A DNA stretch of 64,000 nucleotides from JAPOUP01 sp965221405 (GTDB taxonomy: Bacteria; Pseudomonadota; Alphaproteobacteria; Rhodobacterales; Rhodobacteraceae). The notes beneath the pieces were generated by a model. It saw nothing but the letters and a program-made list of their open reading frames with translations, was not told where the DNA came from and made no database searches. Positions 38,204 through 46,144 of this stretch are shown in pieces. The stretch spans positions 558,001-622,000 of the forward strand of contig CBDCSE010000001.1 of NCBI GenBank assembly GCA_965221405.1, read 5' to 3'. The first letter of the stretch is position 1. Every line of letters starts with the position of its first letter. Made by a program: the position numbers and the translations under genes.

Positions 38204-38716
38204 ATGGCTGAATACCCTAGGACGTTCGACCGGGAAGGACTTCTGAAATGCGCCCGGGGAGAACTGTTCGGTCCGGGCAACGCGCAGCTTCCCGAACCAC
38301 CGATGCTGATGATGGACCGTGTTACGGACTGCTCGGCCGACGAAGGCAGGCACGGAAAGGGCCATGTCGTGGCCGAACTCGACATCAACGGGGACCTTTG
38401 GTTCTTTCCGTGCCACTTCCCGGGCAATGAAGTGATGCCAGGCTGCCTGATGCTTGACGGTTTATGGCAGCTTACGGGCTTCAACTTAGGCTGGCGCGGC
38501 TGGCAGGGGCAGGGTTTCGCGCTCGGAGCGGGCGAGATCAAACTGTCTGGAATGATACGCCCCGAGCGTCGGCTTGTCACCTATCGAGTGGACTTCACGC
38601 GTGTTATTGACCGTCGCCTCAAGATGGGAGTGGCGGACGGGCTGGTGATGGCCGACGGCGATACCGTGTGCCAAGTCAAGGACATGAAGGTCGGCCTGGC
38701 GGCCGCAGGCGACTAG
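38204..38716 (+). CDS. fabA: 3-hydroxydecanoyl-ACP dehydratase/isomerase
   Basis: This enzyme makes trans-2- and then cis-3-decenoyl-ACP, the branch point to unsaturated fatty acids. It has 170 residues from MAEYPRTFDREGLLKC at 38204. The catalytic His is in FPCHFPGNEVMPGCLMLD, which also carries the active-site Asp. It heads the fabA-fabB-fabI operon, with only short gaps between genes. Confidence 0.95.
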   Translation: MAEYPRTFDREGLLKCARGELFGPGNAQLPEPPMLMMDRVTDCSADEGRHGKGHVVAELDINGDLWFFPCHFPGNEVMPGCLMLDGLWQLTGFNLGWRGWQGQGFALGAGEIKLSGMIRPERRLVTYRVDFTRVIDRRLKMGVADGLVMADGDTVCQVKDMKVGLAAAGD

Positions 38717-38738
38717 AGCGGGCGTGAGGGGGATGTCA

Positions 38739-39968
38739 ATGCGGCGTGTGGCTGTCACCGGTCTGGGTATCATCTCGTCAATCGGCTGCTCGGCCGGCGA
38801 AGCTGTGGATTCCCTAAAGTCTGGTCAATCGGGAATTGTTGCGGCAGAGGACTATGCAGAACACGGTTTTCGCTGCCGGGTCAAGGGAGCGGTTGACATT
38901 GACCTCGCCGAGCATGTCGACAAACGCATCCTTAGGTTCATGGGCCCGGGATCGGCGTATGCCTATGTCGCAATGGGCCAGGCAATCGCTGACGCCGACC
39001 TAACAGAGGCGGAGGTCCAGGATCCGGCCACCGGCCTGATCGCCGGCTCCGGAGGCCCATCCACAAGCGCGATGTTCGCCGCACACCGCACCGTTCTGGA
39101 GACAGGTGCCACCAAACGGGTTGGTCCGTTCGCCGTGCCGAAATGCATGAGTAGCACGATCTCCGCGAATCTCGCCACCGCCTATCGAATCAAAGGCATG
39201 AATCTTTCCATCACCTCGGCCTGTTCCACATCGCTGCACTGCATCGGAATGGCTGCACAGCAGATCATGCATGGTCAGCAGGACATCATGTTCGCGGGCG
39301 GTGGTGAGGAGCTCGATTGGACGCTTTCCTGCCTGTTCGATGCGATGGGCGCGATGTCCTCCAACTACAACGATACCCCCGTCCTCGCCTCGCGCGCTTT
39401 CGACGCCGACCGGGACGGTTTCGTCATTTCGGGCGGTGGTGGAATGGTGGTTCTGGAAGATCTCGAGCGCGCCAAGTCTCGCGGTGCCCGCATATACGCC
39501 GAAGTTACGGGATTTGGTGCAACTTCGGATGGCCACGACATGGTGGCACCGAGCGGCGACGGCAGCGAAAGAGCCATGCAGCTGGCCCTGCGCACGCTTC
39601 CCGAAGGGCGCCGGGTCAGCTACATCAACGCCCACGGGACGTCGACACCTGTCGGTGACGTAGGCGAGATCAGAGCCGTGCGCCGGGTGTTCGCGGATGG
39701 CGCCCCTCCACCGGTAAGCTCGACCAAATCGATGACCGGTCATGCCCAGGGTGCCGCCGGAGCGATCGAAACGGTCTTCTGCCTGCTTATGCTTGAGCAC
39801 GATTTCATCGCCCCATCCATCAACGTCCAGACCCTGGATCCCGGACTTAGACCGGGTGAGGTCGCCACGCGGACAGTCGAGAACGCGAATCTCGACACGG
39901 TGATGACCAATTCCTTCGGTTTCGGCGGCACCAATGGCTCAATGCTGCTCTCTAAATTCCGCGGATAA
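38739..39968 (+). CDS. fabB: Beta-ketoacyl-ACP synthase I
   Basis: This condensing enzyme is needed to elongate unsaturated acyl-ACPs. It has 409 residues. I chose MRRVAVTGLG at 38739, which sits 6-8 bases after GAGGGGG; ATG at 38733 and GTG at 38724 are alternatives. The catalytic Cys is in ITSACSTSLHC. The two His residues are in NAHGTSTPVGD and MTGHAQGAAGA. It lies between fabA and fabI in the usual order. Confidence 0.95.
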   Translation: MRRVAVTGLGIISSIGCSAGEAVDSLKSGQSGIVAAEDYAEHGFRCRVKGAVDIDLAEHVDKRILRFMGPGSAYAYVAMGQAIADADLTEAEVQDPATGLIAGSGGPSTSAMFAAHRTVLETGATKRVGPFAVPKCMSSTISANLATAYRIKGMNLSITSACSTSLHCIGMAAQQIMHGQQDIMFAGGGEELDWTLSCLFDAMGAMSSNYNDTPVLASRAFDADRDGFVISGGGGMVVLEDLERAKSRGARIYAEVTGFGATSDGHDMVAPSGDGSERAMQLALRTLPEGRRVSYINAHGTSTPVGDVGEIRAVRRVFADGAPPPVSSTKSMTGHAQGAAGAIETVFCLLMLEHDFIAPSINVQTLDPGLRPGEVATRTVENANLDTVMTNSFGFGGTNGSMLLSKFRG

Positions 39969-39974
39969 CGCCAG

Positions 39975-40763
39975 ATGGCTGATCTAATGAAAGGAAAACG
40001 CGGCCTGATCATGGGCGTGGCCAACGAGCGCTCAATCGCATGGGGCGTGGCACAGGCCATGGCGGCGGAAGGCGCGGAACTCGCGTTCACCTATCAGGGC
40101 GAGGCGTTCGGCAAGCGGGTGGAACCGCTGGCGGTCTCGCTTGGCAGTGATATCATGGTTGACTGCGATGTCATGGATCCCGCCAGGATGGACTTCGCCT
40201 TCGACTTCCTAGCCGACAGATGGCCACGGCTGGACTTCCTGGTCCATGCGATAGCCTACTCGAATCGATCCGAACTTACGGGCAGGTTCATCGATACCTC
40301 CCTGAAGAACTTCTCCAACTCGATGGCGATCAGCTGCTATTCCCTCATCGACGTCACGCGCCGCGCCCGGCCGTTGATGACCAGTGGGGGAACCATCCTT
40401 ACATTGACCTACCAGGGCAGCAACAGGGTGACACCGTACTACAACGTGATGGGCGTGGCGAAAGCGGCGCTGGAATCGACGGTCCGCTACCTGGCCAATG
40501 ATCTCGGGCCGGAAGGCATACGGGTCAACGCGGTATCCCCGGGGCCAATGAAAACGCTCGCCGGCGCCGCCATTGGAGGTGCGCGGAAGACATTCAAGCA
40601 CACCGAGTCGAACGCACCGCTGCGCTCGAACGCGACGCTTGACGCTGTTGGCGGAACCGCGGTTTATCTCGCATCGGATTACGGGAGCTGCACGACCGGT
40701 GAGATCGTACGGGTCGACGGCGGTTTCCATGTGCTGGGGATGCCGCAGACCGAGCACCTCTGA
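39975..40763 (+). CDS. fabI: Enoyl-ACP reductase (NADH)
   Basis: This is the final reductase of each fatty-acid elongation cycle, 262 residues. The FabI-type nucleotide motif GVANERSIAWG replaces the usual SDR TGxxxGIG. A conserved Tyr-x6-Lys arrangement follows near YYNVMGVAKAALE. It begins 6 bases after fabB. A hairpin downstream may end the operon. Confidence 0.95.
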   Translation: MADLMKGKRGLIMGVANERSIAWGVAQAMAAEGAELAFTYQGEAFGKRVEPLAVSLGSDIMVDCDVMDPARMDFAFDFLADRWPRLDFLVHAIAYSNRSELTGRFIDTSLKNFSNSMAISCYSLIDVTRRARPLMTSGGTILTLTYQGSNRVTPYYNVMGVAKAALESTVRYLANDLGPEGIRVNAVSPGPMKTLAGAAIGGARKTFKHTESNAPLRSNATLDAVGGTAVYLASDYGSCTTGEIVRVDGGFHVLGMPQTEHL

Positions 40764-40846
40764 AACGGCCGCGGTAATCACCTGGACGTCTTCCCACTAT
40801 CCGGCGAACGTGAACCGGGCTGCCCACAGTATGCCGGTATTCCGGC

Positions 40847-40869
40847 CCGGTCGCTATTGGAGCGACCGG
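40847..40869 (+). terminator. Hairpin downstream of fabI
   Basis: CCGGTCGC and GCGACCGG pair perfectly around TATTGGA about 80 bases after the fabI stop. The following bases are not U-rich, so termination would be partial or Rho-assisted. Confidence 0.45.
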
Positions 40870-41170
40870 ATTCCGGGACCACCCCGATCTTTCATGCGTT
40901 CCTCCAGCACGGCCAGCCGTCTGTCAAAGTCTTGATGATCTGGCGTATCACTTATGCGATGAACCCATGAAATTTGATTGCAGACATCGACTATGGTACT
41001 TACGGAGATCTCTCTCTTCGCCGGGTTGAATGAAGATCGTAACCGGAACCGATCCGCGTCTTCATCAACTTTTCCGCAGTCATGTTGCGTACGATGCAAT
41101 ATAACCGATTTATGTATCCCTCTCGAAAAGCATCCTGGGCCGGAAGAGGCGACGGCGGAGCCATAGTCCG

Positions 41171-41335
41171 ATCCTGCGGCTGCGGAACAACCGGGAGGGG
41201 GTGCTGCGGCTCACCCGCAACCCCACCGTTCCCGCGACTAACAACGGGGCCGAGCGGGCACAGGGGCCGCTCAAGGTGCAAAAGCCGGCCGAGGCGAACT
41301 TAGCCGCCTTTCAAGCCAGAAGTCATCAATGTAGA
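41171..41335 (+). mobile_element. IS66-family transposase C-terminal relic
   Basis: The frame ILRLRNNREGVLRLTRNP, VPATNNGAERAQGPLKVQK is the conserved C-terminal block of IS66 transposases (PxNNxAERAxRPLKVxQK). It ends soon after at a stop. No other part of the element is recognisable nearby. Confidence 0.75.
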
Positions 41336-41744
41336 ATCTGAACAGCTACGTTTACTATCGGGTGCGCCGGAGTACCGGAGTTTCCATATAGACAGAACGA
41401 ACCTGCGGGTGTCGGCGCATCATCCGGGAATCAACCGCAGGACGGTTTTGAGGACCGGTGCCGCCGATACCGGGCGGGCCATTAGGGAGGCGATTATTGA
41501 CACCCAAAGATAAACGATACTTCTTCGCAGTCGGACAGAAAAGCTTCGAGGCTCGCTCGAACCATTTCTCCACCGTCATACCGGTCGCGGACACGAGCGG
41601 CACCATCGTCGACGACCGGCAGGCCGAGTTTCCCAACCGCGGCCGAGTCTGGTGGATGCAGCAAGGCGAAGCGCGTGTGATCCATGCGCCGCCCGGCTGT
41701 CTGATCATGTCGGGAATCGAGGACGCAACGGACCCGCCCCGGGC
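41336..41744. other. Unassigned stretch between IS66 and IS630 relics
   Basis: A plus-strand frame from 41458 (MPPIPGGPLGRRLL) reads into the IS630 relic. Overlapping minus-strand frames exist as well. None is recognisable as a protein family. Confidence 0.3.
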
Positions 41745-42233
41745 GGCCGGCGGCATACGGCTTCGGGTACGGGCGCAACGGAACGGCGAACCTGTTCATG
41801 GCCTGCGCCCCTCCCGGCGCCTGGCGCTACGTGGAGGTCACCGACCGCCGCAGGAGGCGGGACTTCGCCGGGGTGCTGAAGGATCGTCCACCTGCCCGGC
41901 AGGCGGACCGTGCCCGTGACGGCCAGCCCCGACACCCACAGGCTGCCGGCGCTCCACGGGACCTCCGGGCCGCCGGAGGCATCGCGGCTCGCCGACCGCC
42001 TCATGGTCCACCACACGCCGAAGCACGGCTCCTGGCCCGACATGGCCGGGACCGGGACCAGCGTCCTCTCCCGGCAGTGCCTTGACCGCCGGATCCCGGA
42101 CCACGGGACGATGGTGCGCGAGGTCGCCGCGTGGCAGCGGCGCCGCAACGCGTCAGCGAAACCCGTCGACTGGCGGTTCAGGACCGACGACGCGCGGATC
42201 AGGCTGAAGTCCCTATACCCACCAATTCAATGA
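41745..42233 (+). mobile_element. IS630-family transposase C-terminal relic
   Basis: The run NLFMACAPPGAWRYVEVTDRR, then DFAGVLKD, and in another frame HHTPKHGSWPDMAG, SVLSRQCLDRRIPD, REVAAWQRRRNA and DWRFRTDDARIRLKSLYPP is the C-terminal half of an IS630 transposase. The third catalytic residue, Glu of the usual NMAEIE, is lost, and a frameshift lies near 41.9 kb. It ends at TGA 42233. Confidence 0.85.
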
Positions 42234-42368
42234 GGCTGGGATACTAGTTCTTGCCAGAAAACCCATCAAGCCATTGACTCCATTTGATTGAACCTGGCAT
42301 TATCCTGGCACCGGTGAGAAACTGGCCAAGGTCTTGCGGGATCAAGGTGCACCTGCGCCGGATACTCT

Positions 42369-42857
42369 GTGAGCAGAGCAATGACCTCCCGCGCATCCCG
42401 CATTCTCGTAGCCGATTTGCTGTCCGCACTTCCAGCCAGGGCGGAGGACGTAGGTGACTATGATCGCTCCGCGCATCGCGTCCATTGCCACAGGTTCCAT
42501 ATCGTCCGGGCGACGGGGCGCCGCCACAGGGTCCTGACCGGAGATCCGGGCCTGCGGGTGCGCGCCGTCCGCCGCGGGAACGGCGTTTCCATCCTGCATG
42601 GGGTGCTCCCAGGCGACCACGTGCGCATGTCCGTGTCCGTCCCCCCAAAGGTCGCCATCTCCGGTCCCGTCCGCAGGACGGAAGGCCGCTCCTTCCACAG
42701 GATACAGCGCGGGCTGCCCGAAATCCGCGGGCGGTACCGGGGACGCCGGTTCCGGGGCCGGGGCCACTTCCCGGCAACCACCGGCGCCATCACGGGCGGA
42801 CCCGTGCTTCAGTATCCTGACAGGCACCTCCCTGACGCTACCGGCGCCAGCCGGTAG
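42369..42857 (+). mobile_element. IS200/IS605-family TnpA relic with damaged HUH motif
   Basis: The 162-codon frame is open and follows Y1 transposases: HRVHCHRFHIVRATGRRHRV, VLTGDPGLRVR, PGDHVRMSVSVPPKVAISGP, EGRSFHRIQ, RYRGRRFRGRGHF. The HUH metal motif should read HVHxxV, but its second His is Arg (HVRMSV). The C-terminal Tyr helix is not convincing either. So the frame survives but the enzyme should be dead. Confidence 0.75.
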
Positions 42858-42898
42858 TCATTCACGTTAGGTAAAGCGGTCCTGACCGCAACACCGAC

Positions 42899-42925
42899 GG
42901 GGCGGTCGGCGGGTCGCCCCGTTTC
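42899..42925 (+). terminator. Terminator-like arm, plus direction, nearly identical to the inverted arm at 42978-43004
   Basis: GGGGCGGTC and GGGTCGCCCC can form a stem followed by GTTTC. The 27 bases match the reverse complement of 42978-43004 at 26 positions, so the two arms could also pair with each other over a 52-base loop. Confidence 0.55.
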
Positions 42926-42944
42926 TGGCCATGTCCCGGTTTGC

Positions 42945-42969
42945 GGTAGTGTCTCAGTTTGAAATCCTC
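42945..42969 (+). repeat. Left terminal inverted repeat
   Basis: This 25-bp repeat begins GGTAGTGTCTCAG. It matches the right repeat at 21 of 25 positions in inverted orientation and directly follows the CGGTTTGC duplication. Confidence 0.75.
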
Positions 42970-42977
42970 GTAATGAC

Positions 42978-43004
42978 GAAACGGGGCGACCCGCCGGCCG
43001 CCCC
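42978..43004 (-). terminator. Terminator-like hairpin downstream of the exported-protein gene
   Basis: In the minus direction GGGGCGGCC pairs with GGGTCGCCCC, followed by GTTTCG, about 24 bases after the stop of the gene at 43028. It is the inverted near-copy of the arm at 42899-42925, which lies outside the transposon-like unit. Confidence 0.55.
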
Positions 43005-43027
43005 TTGGGGATGGTGTCTGCTGCCGG

Positions 43028-43790
43028 TCAGTTCGTGGTGCAGCCCAGCGTGGTCCGGTAGCCGGGGTCGCTGATGTATTCGTAGCCGGCCTCGCTATCC
43101 GTCTGCGCCCAATCGCCGGAACTGTTCCGGGCCCCGCACAGGCAGGCCTGGACCTTTTGCCGGTGGTTGGGGCCCTTGCGGTCCGCAAAGGCAAAGCAAC
43201 CGCTCGCCCAGTCGCCGTGGTTGATGTCGTCATGGTGGCCGAGGGGCCGCGACAGGTCCGCTGGCGTCTCCCCCGTCCGGAAGCAGGTGGTTATGAGGAT
43301 GTTATTGATACCGCCCCCTGCAGTCAGATCCACGGCATGGCGCGTATTCGATCGCAGGTTGCTGAGTGTCTGGTTGACACGGGCCAGCGGGGTGTCTGCC
43401 GTGACGGTCCCAATCACCCCACTGGCACGTTGAGTTTTGTCTTGATACACAACGAGAGAGATCGGAATGCTCGTCTGGGTTGCCAGGGCTGGAATGGCTG
43501 TTCGGATATCAGCAAGAGTTAACTGCCGAACTGTTCGAATATCGGCTCGACCGGCTTTCACCGTTCCGCGCACTGTTATGAATGAACCACCAGTATGATG
43601 GGTCTTGCCCGGGGGGCAGTGCACCTGCCCGGCCTCGCCGTCAAAGACCGTGGCCCAGTCCACCTGCGCCGCCGCCGTCGCGGGCAGGGCCAGGGGCGCC
43701 AGCGCGGCGATCAGCGATGCGGCGGCGAGCCATGTTCGAATGCTATGGGGGGGGGGGGGGGGGGGGGGGGGGTGAACTTTGTGTCATCAT
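43028..43790 (-). CDS. Putative phase-variable exported cysteine-containing protein (frame closed in this sequence)
   Basis: A GGAGGA site and tandem ATG ATG at 43790-43785 are followed by ACA CAA AGT TCA, 26 C bases, and then the rest of the gene. With 26 C the frame ends at TAG straight after the tract (OFF). With 25 or 28 it continues as HSIRTWLAAASLIAALAPLA, a Sec signal peptide with a likely AxA cleavage after ATAAAQ. The mature part has about 200 residues beginning VDWATVFDGEAG and contains six cysteines. No alternative start codon lies between the tract and the signal peptide. I do not recognise the mature domain. It lies inside the 930-bp transposon-like unit. Confidence 0.7.
43747..43772. 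repeat. Homopolymer of 26 G (C on the coding strand), candidate slipped-strand switch
   Basis: Twenty-six consecutive G bases lie between the start codons and the signal peptide of the minus-strand gene. Such tracts change length during replication. The present length is out of frame. Confidence 0.8.
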
Positions 43791-43849
43791 AAATCCTCCA
43801 ATTGTGTTGCGACTCTCACCCTACCGCCTTTGCGTCCGCTCACGCAAGA

Positions 43850-43874
43850 GAGAATTTCAAATTAAGACACTGCC
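43850..43874 (-). repeat. Right terminal inverted repeat
   Basis: Read on the minus strand, it begins GGCAGTGTCTTAA. It is followed outside by the second copy of the 8-bp duplication CGGTTTGC. Confidence 0.75.
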
Positions 43875-43973
43875 CGGTTTGCGCTGCCCTTGCCCATCCC
43901 CGACCGGGTCTCTATACATTGCTCGGCCCTGCCGGTCGGGACGGACAATTGGATGGCATGGAGGACAGCCGGG

Positions 43974-44618
43974 ATGGGCGATGTCTTCGTCTATTGGGAC
44001 AACTCGAATATCTTCCACGAGGCCCAACGGCTCGCGGACGAGAGGAACGGCACGCCCGGCGCAAGTTATCGGGTGCGGATCCATTTCGACAACCTGCTCC
44101 GTCTTGCCCACGCGGACCGCACCCTGAAACAGGCGTTTGCCGCAGGCTCGGTCCCCCCGGAGATGCAGAGCCTGTGGAACCGCATGGAAAATTTGGGCGT
44201 GGAGGTCCAGCTGTACGACCGGGGCGACCCCGGACGGGGCGAGCAGGAGATCCCGGACGGCTGGCTGCAGCAGCGCATGCTGGAGAATGCCCTGCGGAAC
44301 ATTGACACACCCGGTATCGCCGTTCTGCTGACCGGCGATGGGGCGGGCTACAGTGAAGGAAGGGGGTTTCATACGACCCTTGAGCTCCTGCACGAGCGGG
44401 GCTGGGGCATCGAGGTGCTGTCCTGGCGACACTCCTGCAAGCGGCGGATGCGGGAGTGGGCGGAGGCCAATGGAATTTTCGTTTCCCTGGACGACCACTA
44501 CAATACCATCACGTTCCTTGAACCCTCCCGACCCGGATACCCGCTGGACCCCGGCCGACCGGCCGAAGATCTTGACTTGAAAGGACGGCCGACAGTTCAA
44601 CCGCGGAGCAAGTCCTGA
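43974..44618 (+). CDS. NYN-domain protein (PIN-like nuclease fold)
   Basis: This 214-residue protein starts MGDVFVYWDNSNIF at 43974, 12 bases after a GGAGG; a longer frame opens at 43890 inside the flanking sequence. DNSNIF is the first acidic motif of the NYN/LabA family. VLLTGDGAGYSEGRGF follows with the second acidic group, and GWGIEVLSWRHSCKRRM contains the GxxVxVxxW-like strand. These proteins are thought to be RNA-processing nucleases. It is divergent from the phase-variable gene and lies in the mobile-element cluster. Confidence 0.82.
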   Translation: MGDVFVYWDNSNIFHEAQRLADERNGTPGASYRVRIHFDNLLRLAHADRTLKQAFAAGSVPPEMQSLWNRMENLGVEVQLYDRGDPGRGEQEIPDGWLQQRMLENALRNIDTPGIAVLLTGDGAGYSEGRGFHTTLELLHERGWGIEVLSWRHSCKRRMREWAEANGIFVSLDDHYNTITFLEPSRPGYPLDPGRPAEDLDLKGRPTVQPRSKS

Positions 44619-45177
44619 TGTTGACTGCCCATGCCGAGGTCACAGCGCGGAGGTGAAGCGTAGTTCTTCCGAGGTATGTCGGCCCGATCCCAGTGCCGCG
44701 ATTGCCGCCCTGCCCTTTTCTGAATCGTATGCTACAAAATCTAGTGTTCGAACATCATGGCGTTGACGGGTATAGTGACCTCAGCCGGATCCGCGCGTCC
44801 TCCGTCGTGAAGCGCCGGTCCACGGTGGCTCCCTCCCCGTTCCGCCGTTCGGCCCAGGCCTCCGTCTCGTATGCTCAGCGAACCGGCACTGACCGGGGGA
44901 GGTGGCTTTGCGGAAGCCGGGGGCGGATTCCCGTTGAAAAGCCGTCCCCTGCTCCCGCCGCCCTCCCGGTCGGTGCCGGGTCCGGGACCGCCGCCGCCAG
45001 GCCTGGCGGCGGCGGAGCGGGGCCTGCCCCGCAGGACGGGTCGGACCGGAACGTCCCTGGATCGCATTCGCGGATCCGTCATGGAGCGTGACCGGCCCGT
45101 CCTCCCGTCAGGCTCCCGCGTCCCGATGGATGCCGGGTCCGGGAACCGGACCGTCACGGGCACGGGAGCGGGAGACC
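44619..45177. other. GC-rich unassigned stretch before the IS110 relic
   Basis: Extremely GC-rich, with overlapping open frames on both strands that reflect composition rather than coding. No family was recognised. Confidence 0.3.
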
Positions 45178-46095
45178 ATGACCGCCGCAGGCGCCGGAAT
45201 GGACGTGCGCGGGCACACCCTGAACATCCACCCGACGGGCGGGACGGCAGCGCCGCCAGCGACACCGACGGCCTGCGCAGGGTCGCCCGCCTCCTCAGGG
45301 ACGGCGGCGCGAAGCGGGCCGTCATGGAGGCCACGGGGCGGATGCACCGGGGCTTCCGGGCCGTCACCGTCAACCCGCGCCAGTGCTGGGACCTCCCCAG
45401 GCCCGGCGGCGCGCCGGGGAGGACCGGCAGGGCCGGCGCGGGGGTGCCCGCCGCCCCCAGCGCCGCGTTCCCGGACATGGCGGCAACGGCGCCGGCGGAC
45501 GTGACCGCCGGCAGGCTCCGCGACATGCTGGTGCTGCGCGAGGCGCCCGTCGACCGGCGCGCGGAACCGAGGCGGTTCCCGCCGGGGTCGGAGAGCCGGA
45601 TCCGGAAGGGCCGGTCACGGGGGTGCTGGAGAAACCGGACGCCGCCGTCCGCGGGTACGACCGGCGGACCGGGCGGCTTGTCCGGGGCTCCGGGGAACTC
45701 GCCGCAGGCTACGCGATCCTGGCCTCGGTTCCGGGGATCGGCCCGGTCACGGCGGCGTCCCCGGTCGCCTGGACGGGCGGGCCGGGCGCGACCGCCAGCC
45801 GCCAGGCCGCGGCGCCGGGCGGCGTGGCGCCGATCGCCCGCGACAGCGGGACGCTCAGGGGCGGGCGCCACATAGGCGGCGGACGCAGGCGTCCGGGGGA
45901 TGTGCCTCGCATGGCGGCGATGGCGGCCTGCATGTCCGGCCCGGAGATGAAGGCGCTGTACGGGCGGCTCCGGGAAAGGGCAAGGCACCCGGGGCCGCCG
46001 TGACCGCGGTCATGGGCGGGCCGGGCGTGACCGCGGACGTCCTCCCGCGCGACCGGCGCATGTGGGAGGACAGGTCGGCGCCCGCCGCCGGCTGA
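45178..46095 (+). mobile_element. IS110-family transposase relic
   Basis: Frames give GMDVRGHTLNIHPTG (start of the RuvC-like DEDD domain), TDGLRRVARLLRDGG, AVMEATGRMHRGF, then PDMAATAPADVTAGRLRDML. The C-terminal transposase_20 domain reads AILASVPGIGPVTAAS, GVAPIARDSGTLRGGRHIGG, EMKALYGRLRER and finally MWEDRSAPAAG. There are several frameshifts and stops. It ends about 50 bases before the truncated mcrC frame and probably replaced the 5' part of that gene. Confidence 0.85.
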
Positions 46096-46144
46096 CGCCC
46101 GGCGCCGGGCGGACCGCCTGCCCCTGCCCGCACGGCATCCGCCG

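Larger units (their letters stand above)
42937..43882. mobile_element. 930-bp non-autonomous transposon-like unit with 8-bp target duplication
   Basis: The unit at 42945-43874 is bounded by 25-bp inverted repeats, GGTAGTGTCTCAGTTTGAAA plus TCCTC at the left and the complement of GGCAGTGTCTTAATTTGAAA plus TTCTC at the right. They match at 21 of 25 positions. Exact 8-bp direct repeats CGGTTTGC lie immediately outside at 42937-42944 and 43875-43882. It encodes no transposase, only one exported-protein gene. Eight-base duplications are typical of, for example, the IS6 and IS1595 families, but the family is not assigned. Insertion by a transposase in trans is the simplest explanation. Confidence 0.75.

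Noticed and set aside
37729..38580. 283-codon minus-strand frame
   Set aside because: Antisense to fabA and its spacer; composition and lack of motifs mark it as a shadow.
44741..45988. 415-codon minus-strand frame
   Set aside because: It is opposite an IS110 relic in extremely GC-rich DNA, where stops are rare by composition.
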